Shown: in pieces, positions 1 through 8,000 of the stretch
How the letters are laid out: every line of letters starts with the position of its first letter
Position numbering within the stretch: position 1 is the first letter of the stretch
NCBI RefSeq assembly: GCF_001552155.1
Contig: NZ_BCQQ01000063.1
Location: forward strand, 1-37,846
Source: Actinomadura formosensis NBRC 14204
GTDB taxonomy: Bacteria > Actinomycetota > Actinomycetes > Streptosporangiales > Streptosporangiaceae
Length of the DNA: 37,846 nucleotides
Direction: 5' to 3'
Program-made: the position numbers and the translations under genes
The notes under the pieces: model-generated
What the model was told of the DNA's origin: nothing
Seen by the model: only the letters and a program-made list of their open reading frames with translations
Database searches by the model: none

Positions 1-1
1 G

Positions 2-1252
2 CGCGGCCGTCACGGGCTGCGGCGCCTGCGTGACCTGGCCCTGCGGGGCGGTCGGGGCCGGCGAGCCGCCGGCCCGCTTCCCCGGATCGCCGCCGCCCGC
101 CAGCGCGAGGGCCCCGATGCCGAGCACCAGCCCGCCGACGAGCGCGACGCCGGCCGCGACGATCAGCCCCCGGCGCGGCCCGTCCTGCGGCCGGCCGGGG
201 AGAGGTCCGGGCGGGCTCGGGTGCGGTGTCGTCGGACCCGTCACGCCGGGTGCGCCGCCCGCGGCGAAGCCGCCCGTGGGAGAGCCGCCCGTGGGAGAGC
301 CGTTCGTGGTGGAGCCGCTCGCCCGCGGGTCGCTGGTGGTGGGCGCCCACTCCGGGACGAGCGGCGGCCCCGGCAGGCCGGGCGCCGGGCCCGGTGTCAC
401 CGCGCTGCCGCTGTACGCCACGTCCGTGACCGGCAGGCCGAGTTCCGCCTGCGCCCGCTGAAGCGCCTGCGCGAACTCCACGGCGGTCGTGTAACGCTGC
501 TCGGGCGTCTTGGCCATCGCGCGCCCGATGACGTCCGCGACCGGCTTCGGCACGTCCGGCCGGGGGATCGGCGGCGGCGGGTCGTGCAGGATCCGCAGCA
601 TCAGCAGCGCGATGCCCTCACCGGGCGGGCCCTTGAACGCCGGCTGCCCGGCGAGCAACTGGTAGAGCGTCGAGCCGAGCGAGTAGATGTCGGCGCCGAT
701 GCCGGGCGGCCGGCCCTCCAGCACCTCGGGCGCCGCGTGGTGCGGGGTGAACGCCTGGGTGTGCGTGGCGTCGAAGGAGTCGACCAGGCGGGCGATGCCG
801 AAGTCGGCGAGCGCGGGCTCCCCGTACCGCGACAGCAGCACGTTCTGCGGCTTGACGTCCCGGTGCAGGACGTCGGTCTCGTGCGTGGCGGCGAGCGCGC
901 CCGCCGTCTTCACCCCGATCCGCAGCACGTCCGCGACCGGCAGCGGCCCCTCCTTCGCGAGCCGGTCGGTGAGCGCGCCGTGCTCGAAGTACTCCATGGC
1001 GATGTAGGGACGGCCGGCGCGGGTGGTGCCGGTGTCCAGCACGGTCACGATGTTGGGATGCCCGGAGAGCCGTCCGGTGATCTTGCATTCGCGCTGGAAG
1101 CGGCGCATCGCCGCGGCGTCCACCGTGCCGACCGACAGGACCTTGAGCGCGACCGTCCGGTCGAGGCGCTCCTGGTGCGCGCGGTAGACGACGCTGAAGC
1201 CGCCCTCGCCGATCTGCTCCAGCACCCGGTAGCCCGGGACGTCCTCGGTCAT
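2..1252 (-). CDS. Serine/threonine protein kinase, membrane-anchored (C-terminus beyond window)
   Basis: Hanks-type Ser/Thr kinase of the PknB class. Residues about 8-265 hold the kinase fold: glycine loop GEGGFSVVY, ATP-binding lysine in VALKVL, catalytic loop HRDVKPQN, DFG motif DFGIAR and the APE motif. A Pro/Gly/Thr-rich juxtamembrane linker follows, containing the short tandem repeat GSPTGG twice, then one transmembrane helix (GLIVAAGVALVGGLVLG, about 345-370) and the beginning of an extracytoplasmic Thr/Pro/Gln-rich tail. The reading frame runs off the window, so any sensor domain is unseen. ATG at 1252 is the only sensible start before the kinase fold; AGGAAAGG lies rather far upstream (13 bases). 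It is divergent from a protein of similar kinase-free layout (1553), suggesting a shared signalling role, which is inference. Confidence 0.93.
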   Translation of the reverse strand, partial: MTEDVPGYRVLEQIGEGGFSVVYRAHQERLDRTVALKVLSVGTVDAAAMRRFQRECKITGRLSGHPNIVTVLDTGTTRAGRPYIAMEYFEHGALTDRLAKEGPLPVADVLRIGVKTAGALAATHETDVLHRDVKPQNVLLSRYGEPALADFGIARLVDSFDATHTQAFTPHHAAPEVLEGRPPGIGADIYSLGSTLYQLLAGQPAFKGPPGEGIALLMLRILHDPPPPIPRPDVPKPVADVIGRAMAKTPEQRYTTAVEFAQALQRAQAELGLPVTDVAYSGSAVTPGPAPGLPGPPLVPEWAPTTSDPRASGSTTNGSPTGGSPTGGFAAGGAPGVTGPTTPHPSPPGPLPGRPQDGPRRGLIVAAGVALVGGLVLGIGALALAGGGDPGKRAGGSPAPTAPQGQVTQAPQPVTAA

Positions 1253-1552
1253 GGGTCCGGGGATGCCTTTCCTCACTCGTCTCGCCCGGGGTGCGGCGGG
1301 GCGCGAACGTCCGGCGCCGCGCGGCGCGGGACCGTTCCCCGGAAGGTCAACAGCGTAGTACGGGGACGAATCAGGCGTGACCTCTCGCGCCGACCCGCGG
1401 GCTCCCGCCCCCGGCCAAGTGACATATACGGAAATGCAATGACATTTCTATTCGGCTGGTTAATCGTTGTCCCAAGTCCGGCCGGCGGCGGACCGCCGCG
1501 CCCTACCCTCGGGTTCCGCGACGATGGAACGGCCCAGAGGGAGTGGCCCCCC
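1253..1552. other. Divergent intergenic promoter region
   Basis: About 300 bases separate the kinase start from the next gene. The region contains an AT-rich patch around 1420-1470, the lowest GC in this part of the window, as expected for divergent promoters. I could not assign convincing -35/-10 pairs or a clear inverted repeat, and no credible small gene is visible. Confidence 0.5.
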
Positions 1553-3115
1553 GTGACCGACGATGTCCTGACGAAGGCGCGGCCGGAAACGCCGCCGACC
1601 GATTCGGCTTATGCGGACCTTGTCCGAATGGCGTATTTTGTTCTGCCGGGCCGGGGGAAGCGCGTCCACCGGCTGGCGATCGCCCGCCGGATCGTGGACG
1701 GCACCGCGCGCGGCACCCGCGACCGCTCCGCCGCCGGGCGCGCCCGGCGGCGGACCCGCGTGCTGCGCCGGGCGCTGCGCCCCTCCCGCCGGCTCCAGAT
1801 CGGCCTCGGCCCCTGGCTGCGCGCACTGCCCGCGCAGCTGCCCGACCCCGCGCTCACCACGGTGCTGTCCCGGCTCGCCCCGCACGTCCGCGCCGCCTAC
1901 GTGCTCGGCCGCATCGAGGGGCTGCCCCGCTACGAGATCCGCGACCAGCTGATCGAGCTCGGGGTGCGCGCCCCGTGGTCGGCGATCCGCGCCGCCGAGG
2001 CCGTCCAGGTGCCCGCGCCGCGCGGCGCCGACCGGTTCGGGCCGGAGGCGCTGCGCCCCGTCCGCAACCGGTCGGTGCTGCCGCTCGCGGCCGTCGTCGT
2101 GCTGACCGGCGGGCTCGTCGCCGCGGTGGTCGCGACCGGGGGCGGCGGCCCGCGGGAGGCGTCCGCGCACTCCCTGCGGCTGGTCGCGGCCGCCCCGGAC
2201 GCCTGGACGCGCGGCGCCCGCACCCTCGACGCCTGGCCCGCGCGCGGCGACCTCGCCGGCGACCGGGCGTTCACCCGCCGCGCCGCCGGTGCCTGGTCGG
2301 CCGCGACCGGGGACCGGCGCGCCGCGCGGGGCACCGCCCGGCTCCTCTACGCGGGCCGCCTCGACGGAACGCCCCTCGCCGTCATGCGGAGCGGCGGCCT
2401 GCTGGCCCGCTACACGCCCGGCCGGCTGGACGTCGCCGCCGCCGGCACCGACCCGTCCGCCCCGATCGCCCTCGGCGGCGGACGCTACCTCCTCGCCCCC
2501 TGGGACACCGGGCCCGAGACCCTCACCGGCCGGCCGCTCGCCGTGTCCGGCGGGGTGACCGCGCCCGCCCGCGCCCGCACCGGATGCGGCCGGGGCCCGC
2601 TGTTCCACCTCGGCTCCCGGACGTTCGGCGACCTCGGCGGGCCGCGCGCCACCGCCCTCGCCTACCGGCTGCCCGAGGACCGCCCGGACGGCACCGGGCG
2701 GCCGGCTCGCCTCGGGCCGCGGGGCCGCGGGATCTGGGACCGGCTGGCCTGCGCGGCGGCCGATCCGGCGAAGCCGGTGTCGGAGGCGACGGCGTCCGGC
2801 TTCTGGTCCGGTGAGCTGCCGTACGGCGGGACGTCCGCCGAGTGGGTCTGCACCCGCCTGACCTACGCCGCCGGCGGCACCGGCGCCCAGGCGGCGCTCC
2901 TCGGCGGGGAGGCCCGGCCGACCGGCGCCTGCGACCCCGGCCGCCCGGTCAGCGGGACCTGGTGGCGCGCCCCGTCCGGCCGCTGGTACTACTTGGCGGC
3001 GGCCGGACACGGCCGCGTCCCGCACGCGGCCGGCCTCCGCCGCTCGACGAGCTGGAACGGCCTGCTCGTCGGCACCGGCACCCCGCAGGCACCGGTCACC
3101 CTGACCGCCCGCTGA
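1553..3115 (+). CDS. Sigma-factor-like N-terminus, one TM helix, extracytoplasmic domain; unknown function
   Basis: 520 residues from GTG 1553, chosen because codon bias starts here and GAGGGAGTGG lies upstream. Residues about 18-150 are helical and resemble degenerate sigma-70-type regions: a region-2-like stretch starting at YADLVRMAYFV and a region-4-like stretch AAYVLGRIEGLPRYEIRDQL. One transmembrane helix follows (about 174-195, LPLAAVVVLTGGLVAAVV). The remaining 320 residues are predicted outside the membrane and rich in Gly, Arg, Pro and Trp, with about four Cys (e.g. TGCGRGP, WVCTRL) that could pair. I do not recognise a named family. The layout (DNA-binding-like cytosolic part, single helix, outer sensor) beside a receptor-like kinase fits transmembrane signalling, but binding to DNA or RNA polymerase is only inferred. 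It reads as a one-gene unit. Confidence 0.7.
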   Translation: MTDDVLTKARPETPPTDSAYADLVRMAYFVLPGRGKRVHRLAIARRIVDGTARGTRDRSAAGRARRRTRVLRRALRPSRRLQIGLGPWLRALPAQLPDPALTTVLSRLAPHVRAAYVLGRIEGLPRYEIRDQLIELGVRAPWSAIRAAEAVQVPAPRGADRFGPEALRPVRNRSVLPLAAVVVLTGGLVAAVVATGGGGPREASAHSLRLVAAAPDAWTRGARTLDAWPARGDLAGDRAFTRRAAGAWSAATGDRRAARGTARLLYAGRLDGTPLAVMRSGGLLARYTPGRLDVAAAGTDPSAPIALGGGRYLLAPWDTGPETLTGRPLAVSGGVTAPARARTGCGRGPLFHLGSRTFGDLGGPRATALAYRLPEDRPDGTGRPARLGPRGRGIWDRLACAAADPAKPVSEATASGFWSGELPYGGTSAEWVCTRLTYAAGGTGAQAALLGGEARPTGACDPGRPVSGTWWRAPSGRWYYLAAAGHGRVPHAAGLRRSTSWNGLLVGTGTPQAPVTLTAR

Positions 3116-3191
3116 CCGGAACCCGCGTCAGCGAACGCTTACCCGAATGGTGCACACTGGGGGAGACCGAACAAGATTCAGGGAGTCGCAG

Positions 3192-4337
3192 ATGGGCAAG
3201 GGGCCGCTGTCCGGAGTACGGGTGATCGAGCTGGCCGGGATCGGGCCGGGCCCGTTCGCCGCGATGCTGCTGGCCGACCTCGGCGCCGACGTGATCCGCG
3301 TCGACCGCGCCTCCGCCGTCCGGGACGGCGAGCGGACCGGCGGCACCGACTTCACCAACCGGGGCAAGCGGTCGATCGCCATCGACCTGAAGAACGAGCG
3401 GGGCCGCGAGGTCGTGCTCCGCCTGGTGGACAGGTCCGACGTCCTCCTCGAAGGGTTCCGGCCCGGCGTCACCGAACGCCTCGGCATCGGCCCGGACGAC
3501 TGCCTCGCCCGCAACCCGCGCCTGGTCTACGGCCGGATGACCGGCTGGGGGCAGCAGGGCCCGCTCTCCCACACCGCCGGCCACGACGTCGGCTACATCG
3601 CCGTCACCGGCGCCCTGCACGCGATCGGCCGCGCCGGCGGCCCGCCGCAGGTCCCGATGAACCTCCTCGGCGACTTCGCCGGCGGCAGCATGTACCTGAT
3701 CGTCGGGGTCCTGTCCGCCCTCCTCGAAGCCAGGACGAGCGGACGCGGCCAGGTCGTCGACGCCGCCATCGTGGACGGCACCGCGCACCTGTCGACCTTC
3801 ATCCACGCCTTCCTCGCGGGCGGGCTCTGGGAGGACCGCCGCGGCGTCAACATGCTCGACACCGGTGCCCCCTGGTACGACGTCTACGAGACCTCCGACG
3901 GCCGCCACATGGCCGTCGGCGCCATCGAGTCCCAGTTCTACGCCGAGTTCCTCCGCCTCCTCGGCCTCGACGGCGAGGACCTCCCGCACCAGCACGACCG
4001 CGCCGGCTGGCCGGCCCTCCGCGAGCGCTTCGCCGCGGTCTTCCGCACGAAGACCCGTGACGAATGGGCGGAGATCTTCGTCCCGAGCGACGCCTGCGTG
4101 GCCCCCGTCCTGTCCCTGACCGAGGCCGCCGAGCACCCCTACAACACGGCCCGCGACGTCTTCCCCGACCTCGCGGGCCACCGCCAGCCCGCCCCGGCGC
4201 CCCGCTTCTCGCGCACCGCCACCGCGACCGACGGCGTCCCCGCCCTTCCCGGCGGCCAGACCCGCGCCGTCCTGGACGACCTGGGCTTCGACGACGCCGA
4301 GACCCTCCTGAAGGAGGGCGCCGTAGCCCAGGCATGA
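3192..4337 (+). CDS. mcr: CaiB/BaiF family CoA protein, alpha-methylacyl-CoA racemase
   Basis: 381 residues, a family-typical length for alpha-methylacyl-CoA racemase, which epimerises 2-methylacyl-CoA esters in branched-fatty-acid and sterol side-chain breakdown. The racemase residues are present: His in AGHDVGYIAVTG (H131), Asp in LLGDFAGG (D161) and a Glu in AVGAIESQFY, matching the His/Asp/Glu trio described for the mycobacterial enzyme. The N-terminal CoA-family signature LSGVRVIELAGIGPGPFAA is intact. Start ATG 3192 is favoured over the in-frame ATG 45 bases upstream because GGGAG sits six bases before it and the family begins there. It is monocistronic and ends at a strong terminator. 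A CoA-transferase activity is the alternative, but the His/Asp pair argues for racemase. Confidence 0.88.
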   Translation: MGKGPLSGVRVIELAGIGPGPFAAMLLADLGADVIRVDRASAVRDGERTGGTDFTNRGKRSIAIDLKNERGREVVLRLVDRSDVLLEGFRPGVTERLGIGPDDCLARNPRLVYGRMTGWGQQGPLSHTAGHDVGYIAVTGALHAIGRAGGPPQVPMNLLGDFAGGSMYLIVGVLSALLEARTSGRGQVVDAAIVDGTAHLSTFIHAFLAGGLWEDRRGVNMLDTGAPWYDVYETSDGRHMAVGAIESQFYAEFLRLLGLDGEDLPHQHDRAGWPALRERFAAVFRTKTRDEWAEIFVPSDACVAPVLSLTEAAEHPYNTARDVFPDLAGHRQPAPAPRFSRTATATDGVPALPGGQTRAVLDDLGFDDAETLLKEGAVAQA

Positions 4338-4344
4338 GCCCCAG

Positions 4345-4377
4345 GGCGCCCGGCGGACCCCGCCGGGCGCCGCTTTT
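4345..4377. terminator. Strong bidirectional intrinsic terminator
   Basis: A perfect 12-bp inverted repeat, GGCGCCCGGCGG / CCGCCGGGCGCC, with a three-base loop (ACC), is followed by GCTTTT. It lies 7 bases after the racemase stop and just beyond the end of the convergent aminotransferase gene, so it probably stops transcription from both sides. Confidence 0.9.
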
Positions 4378-4384
4378 CCCGGGG

Positions 4385-5638
4385 TCAGCCGGTCGCGTCC
4401 GCCACGGCCCGCGCCCAGAGCCCGAGGGCGTCGTCGATCTGCTCCCCGGTGACGATCAGCGGCGGGATCATCCGGACGACGTTGCCGTACGCTCCGCAGG
4501 TCAGCAGCAGGAGCCCGTGTTCGACCGCCGCCTTGTGCGCCCGCTGCGCGGTGGCGGCGTCCGGCTCCCCGTCCGGCGTGGTGAACTCGCTGGCCTGCAT
4601 CAGCCCGAGCCCGCGCACGTCGCCGATCCCCGGATGGTCGGCGGCGACCTTGCGGAGCCCGTCGTGCAGCCGCGCGCCCTGCCGGGCGGCGTTGCCGACG
4701 AGGTCCTCCTCGGCGATGACCTGGAGCGTGGCGAGCGCGGCGGCGCACGCGACCGCGTTACCCCCGTACGTGCCGCCCTGCGAGCCCGGCCGGGCCTTCT
4801 CCATCAGCGCGGTGGGCGCCGCGATCGCCGACAGCGGGAACCCGCTGGCCAGCCCCTTCGCCGTGATCAGGACGTCCGGGCGCACGGCCGCGTGCTCGTG
4901 CCCCCAGAACCGGCCGGTCCGCCCGAACCCGGTCTGCACCTCGTCTGCGATCAGCAGGATGCCGTGCCGGTCGGCGCGTTCGCGCAGCCCCTCCAGGAAC
5001 GCGGGCGGCGCCGGGATGTAGCCGCCCTCGCCGAGGACGGGCTCGACGACGAACGCGGCCGTGTCGGACGCCGGGCTCGCGGTGACCAGCAGGTAGTCCA
5101 GCTCGCGCAGCGCGAACCGGGTCGCCTCCTCCTCGTCCCACCCGTACCGGTAGGACTGCGGGAACGGTGCGATGGCGGCGCCGGGCATCAGCGGGCCGAT
5201 GCCCGCGCGGAACTTCGTGCCCGCCGTGGTGAGCGCGGCGGCGCCCATCGTCCGGCCGTGGAACGAGCCGTGGAAGACGACGATGTTCTGCCGCCCGGTC
5301 GCGTGCCGGGCGAGCCGGATGGACGCCTCGACGGCCTCGCTGCCGCTGTTGAGGAAGAACAGCGAGTCCAGGCCGTCCGGCAGCACCTCGCCGAGCGCGT
5401 CGACCAGCCGCAGCAGCGGCTCGTGCATGACGGTCGTGTACTGCCCGTGGATCAGCGTGCCTACCTGCTCCCGCGCCGCCTCCACCACCCGCGGGTGGCA
5501 GTGGCCGGTGCCCGTGACCCCGATGCCCGCGGTGAAGTCCAGGTGCCGGCGGCCGTCGGTGCCGTAGAGGTACACGCCCTCGCCGCGGGCGGCCAGGACG
5601 GGGGTGGCCTGCTTGAGCAGGGGTGAGAGCGTAGCCAT
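4385..5638 (-). CDS. Class III PLP-dependent aminotransferase (GABA/acetylornithine type)
   Basis: 417 residues, full length for fold-type I, class III omega-aminotransferases, which move an amino group from a terminal amine or omega-amino acid to an oxo-acid such as 2-oxoglutarate. Visible motifs: NSGSEAVEASIRLA (phosphate and cofactor contact), FHGSFHGRT, the class III signature LLIADEVQTGFGRTG with cofactor aspartate D232, and Schiff-base lysine K261 in LITAKGLASG. The start has GGAGG at ideal distance (5643-5647). A 16-bp palindromic operator and a sigma-70-like promoter lie immediately upstream, so it is a separate transcription unit under the neighbouring GntR regulator (gene at 5710). 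Exact substrate is not readable; the context suggests an amine or amino acid product of the catabolic island. Confidence 0.88.
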   Translation of the reverse strand: MATLSPLLKQATPVLAARGEGVYLYGTDGRRHLDFTAGIGVTGTGHCHPRVVEAAREQVGTLIHGQYTTVMHEPLLRLVDALGEVLPDGLDSLFFLNSGSEAVEASIRLARHATGRQNIVVFHGSFHGRTMGAAALTTAGTKFRAGIGPLMPGAAIAPFPQSYRYGWDEEEATRFALRELDYLLVTASPASDTAAFVVEPVLGEGGYIPAPPAFLEGLRERADRHGILLIADEVQTGFGRTGRFWGHEHAAVRPDVLITAKGLASGFPLSAIAAPTALMEKARPGSQGGTYGGNAVACAAALATLQVIAEEDLVGNAARQGARLHDGLRKVAADHPGIGDVRGLGLMQASEFTTPDGEPDAATAQRAHKAAVEHGLLLLTCGAYGNVVRMIPPLIVTGEQIDDALGLWARAVADATG

Positions 5639-5650
5639 GCGTCCTCCGGT

Positions 5651-5697
5651 AGATTGTCGACAATCTGCAATCTAAGTGTCCGGTGGCCGGGTGTCCA
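5651..5697 (-). promoter_or_regulatory. Aminotransferase promoter with GntR/FCD operator
   Basis: A perfect 16-bp palindrome AGATTGTCGACAATCT (5651-5666) lies just downstream of a promoter read on the minus strand: TGGACA (5697-5692), 17-base spacer, TAGATT (5674-5669). The operator would cover the transcription start, an arrangement for simple repression. The core TTGTnnACAA type is typical of FCD-subfamily GntR sites, and the same core recurs at 8660. Confidence 0.8.
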
Positions 5698-5709
5698 GGG
5701 GCGTTCCCG

Positions 5710-6375
5710 CTACGGCTGCGAGGTGCGGAGCCGCTGGATGGAGTCGGTCATGTGCTCCTCGATGAGCGCCAGCAGCCGCTCCTCCTCGCCGTCGCCGATC
5801 GCGTCGACGAGCCGGCGGTGCTCCTCCACGAGGTCGGACGGCTCGGGATAGGTGTCCTGCAGCGCGTTCAGGCACATGCGCGTCTCCACCAGCAGGGTGT
5901 GCGCCATCCGCTCCAGCCGGGGGCTGCCGGACGAGCTGACCAGCACCTCGTGGAACGCCTGGTCGGCGTCGCTCATCGCGACCCGGTCGCGCTGCCGCGC
6001 CGCACCCACCAGCGCTTCGAGGGCCTCGGTGAGCCGGGCGACCGCCTCACCGCGGTTCCGCGCCATGATCAGCCGGCACGCCTCCCGTTCGATCGCGAGC
6101 CGGGCGAGGTAGACGTCCTCGACGTCCCCCTCGTCCAGCGTGATCACGAACAGCCCGCGGTGCGGCTCGCTGACCAGCAGCCCCTCCTGGACGAGCCGCT
6201 GCATCGCCTCGCGCAGCGGCCCGCGGCTGATGCCGAGGCGCCCGGCCAGCTCGGCCTCGCCGAGCTGCGCACCGGGCTCCAGCGACCCGTACATGATCGC
6301 CGAACGCAGCTCGTCCGAGACGAGCTCGACGGTCGACTTGCGGGGGACAGGTTCCAGCTCACCCAATCGGCCCAT
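5710..6375 (-). CDS. GntR family transcriptional regulator, FCD subfamily
   Basis: 221 residues. N-terminal winged helix about 12-78 (ELAGRLGISRGPLREAMQRL is the recognition helix-turn-helix) and C-terminal all-helical FCD ligand domain about 85-215 with the expected metal ligands: D138, H142, H186 and H208. FCD regulators usually repress catabolic operons and are released by an organic acid. ATG 6375 follows AGGAAAGGGG at 8 bases; an alternative ATG at 6396 overlaps the stop of the gene before it (ATGA) but has a poorly spaced ribosome site. It is last in the operon 8495-5710, so the operator at 8660 would make it autoregulated. The two matched palindromes at 5651 and 8660 are its likely targets. 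Confidence 0.92.
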   Translation of the reverse strand: MGRLGELEPVPRKSTVELVSDELRSAIMYGSLEPGAQLGEAELAGRLGISRGPLREAMQRLVQEGLLVSEPHRGLFVITLDEGDVEDVYLARLAIEREACRLIMARNRGEAVARLTEALEALVGAARQRDRVAMSDADQAFHEVLVSSSGSPRLERMAHTLLVETRMCLNALQDTYPEPSDLVEEHRRLVDAIGDGEEERLLALIEEHMTDSIQRLRTSQP

Positions 6376-6392
6376 GCCGCAGGCCCCTTTCC

Positions 6393-7208
6393 TCATAGCT
6401 TCCAGGTATGCCGTCCCAGCCCGGTGATACCGGCGGAGACGGTGGCGGGCACGGCGAACAGCCGGCCCAGCCCGGTGCGCGGAGGGAGCCCCCCGGGGCC
6501 GGACGCGAGCCGCAGCCCCTCCCACACGCTCACCTGGTTGGCGGTCAGCACGGGCTTGCCGACCAGCGCCTCGAGTTCGTCGAGCCAGGCCACGGTGTGC
6601 AGCGCGGTGTCGGGCACCAGCACCGCCTCGGCGTCCGGATGGTCGTTGGCCGCGACGAAGGCGAGCACCTCGTCACGTCCGAGGGTGCCGACCTCGGCGG
6701 CGGTGACGATGCCCCGGCAGGACAGTGCCACCACCTCGACGCCGGCGTGGCCGAGGAAGCCGGCGAACTGCGCGGCGACGTCGGCCGGATAGGTCGCGGC
6801 GACCGCGACCCTGGTCACGCCGAGCTCCTGCGCCGCGTGCACGAACGCGAACGACGTGCTGGACGCGGGCACGCCCGTGATCTCCTGGACGTCCGCGACC
6901 TGCCGCGCGGCGCCCTCCCAGCCGAACACGAAGCTTCCGCTCGTGCAGGCCCAGACGGCGGCTTTGACGCCCATGGCGCGCAGCGCGCGCGCACCCTCGC
7001 CGAGGACGTCCGGGCCCCCGATGTCCAGCAGCGCGTCGACGCGGTGGGCGTCCTCGCGCATGAGCGTGTGCACGACCGGCAGGCTGACCTCGCCGAGGGC
7101 GCGCTCGATGGCGGGGTAGTCGTCCTCGGCGCTGTAGCCCGGGTACAGGAACCCGGCGCTCACCATGTTCGGCCGCATGTTGCGGGCGATCATACCTTCG
7201 CGGATCAT
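6393..7208 (-). CDS. Maleate isomerase/arylmalonate decarboxylase-like protein, paralogue 2 (second Cys lost)
   Basis: 271 residues of the Asp/Glu racemase superfamily, closest in look to maleate cis-trans isomerases and arylmalonate decarboxylases. These use one or two cysteines on opposite faces of a pseudo-symmetric active site. The first is present, C88 in AVWACTSGSF. At the second position, aligned by eye to C198 of the adjacent paralogue, it reads VLVPDTALHTV, so aspartate D200 replaces the nucleophile. Another cysteine, in ALSCRGI (C164), is not at that position. The enzyme may therefore do altered chemistry or be a regulatory or partner subunit. ATG 7208 has GGGAG upstream; the gene starts 14 bases after its paralogue and ends 17 bases before the GntR gene. 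Confidence 0.82.
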   Translation of the reverse strand: MIREGMIARNMRPNMVSAGFLYPGYSAEDDYPAIERALGEVSLPVVHTLMREDAHRVDALLDIGGPDVLGEGARALRAMGVKAAVWACTSGSFVFGWEGAARQVADVQEITGVPASSTSFAFVHAAQELGVTRVAVAATYPADVAAQFAGFLGHAGVEVVALSCRGIVTAAEVGTLGRDEVLAFVAANDHPDAEAVLVPDTALHTVAWLDELEALVGKPVLTANQVSVWEGLRLASGPGGLPPRTGLGRLFAVPATVSAGITGLGRHTWKL

Positions 7209-7222
7209 GGACGCCGCTCCCT

Positions 7223-7984
7223 TCAAGCCGCCGTGGACGGGGCGAATTCCACCAGCGACTGCCCGGGACCGGCCGCGGTACGGCCCATCGCGCGCAGCGC
7301 CGAGCACATCGTCACCTGGTTGGCGGTGAGCACCGGCTTGCAGATCATCTGTTCCAGCGGCGCGATGATGTCGTACGTCGGCACGTTCGTGCAGCTGATG
7401 AACACGGCCTCGGCCTCGGGGACGTCCACCGTGGACACCGCCGCCACGATCTCGCCGTAGCCGACCTTCCAGATGTGGCTGAGCAGCCCCAGCCCGACCG
7501 ACGACACGACCTCGATGCCGTACTCGCCGAGGAACGACAGGAGCCGGTCGGTGACCGCGTCGATGTAGGGGGTGACGACCGCGATGCGCGAGACGTTGAG
7601 CAGCCGGAGCGACTCCACGAGCGCGCCCGAGGTCGTCGTGGACACCGGTGCGCCGGCCGACAGCATCGACCGGTGCAGCTCCAGCTCGCCCGCCTTGCCG
7701 CGGATGAAGCTGCCGGACGCGCACGCGTAGGCGACCGCGAGCGGCTCGGGTGCGAGGACGTCCCGGGTCGCCTGCCGGACGATCGACTGGTCGGACAGCG
7801 CGGCGGCCATCTCGACGGTGACCGGGACGGGGACGTACGGGAGCCGGGTCATGAACAGTGACACGTCGTCGGGCGTCCACCGCCACAGTTCGCGGTCGAG
7901 GGCGAAGTCGAACGGCGCGACCACCCCGATACCGTGCTGGGCCAGGAGTTCGGGGCCGACGACCAGCGTGGGGTCGAATGCCAT
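7223..7984 (-). CDS. Maleate isomerase/arylmalonate decarboxylase-like protein, paralogue 1 (both Cys)
   Basis: 253 residues, usual length for maleate cis-trans isomerase and relatives in the Asp/Glu racemase superfamily. Both catalytic-type cysteines are present: C88 in AYACASGSF and C198 in VFISCTNVPTYDII, corresponding to the pair known in maleate isomerase. Likely reactions are cis-trans isomerisation of a maleate-like diacid, or decarboxylation/racemisation of a substituted malonate or amino acid; the sequence alone does not decide. It follows the DUF3830 gene by 16 bases and precedes a diverged copy of itself. Start ATG 7984 is preceded only by a weak GGGC site, so translation may depend on the upstream gene. 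Confidence 0.85.
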   Translation of the reverse strand: MAFDPTLVVGPELLAQHGIGVVAPFDFALDRELWRWTPDDVSLFMTRLPYVPVPVTVEMAAALSDQSIVRQATRDVLAPEPLAVAYACASGSFIRGKAGELELHRSMLSAGAPVSTTTSGALVESLRLLNVSRIAVVTPYIDAVTDRLLSFLGEYGIEVVSSVGLGLLSHIWKVGYGEIVAAVSTVDVPEAEAVFISCTNVPTYDIIAPLEQMICKPVLTANQVTMCSALRAMGRTAAGPGQSLVEFAPSTAA

Positions 7985-8000
7985 CTGGGTGCCCGCCGCT

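Noticed and set aside
221..1552. Upstream extension of the 1553 gene frame by more than 440 codons
   Set aside because: This stretch is antisense to the kinase gene, whose motifs are unmistakable, and crosses the intergenic promoter region.
1460..3025. Minus-strand open frame of 521 codons
   Set aside because: Shadow of the sigma-like/TM gene at 1553; no recognisable motif and no ribosome site.
3096..4748. Minus-strand open frame over the racemase gene
   Set aside because: Antisense to the racemase with intact catalytic residues; composition is not protein-like.
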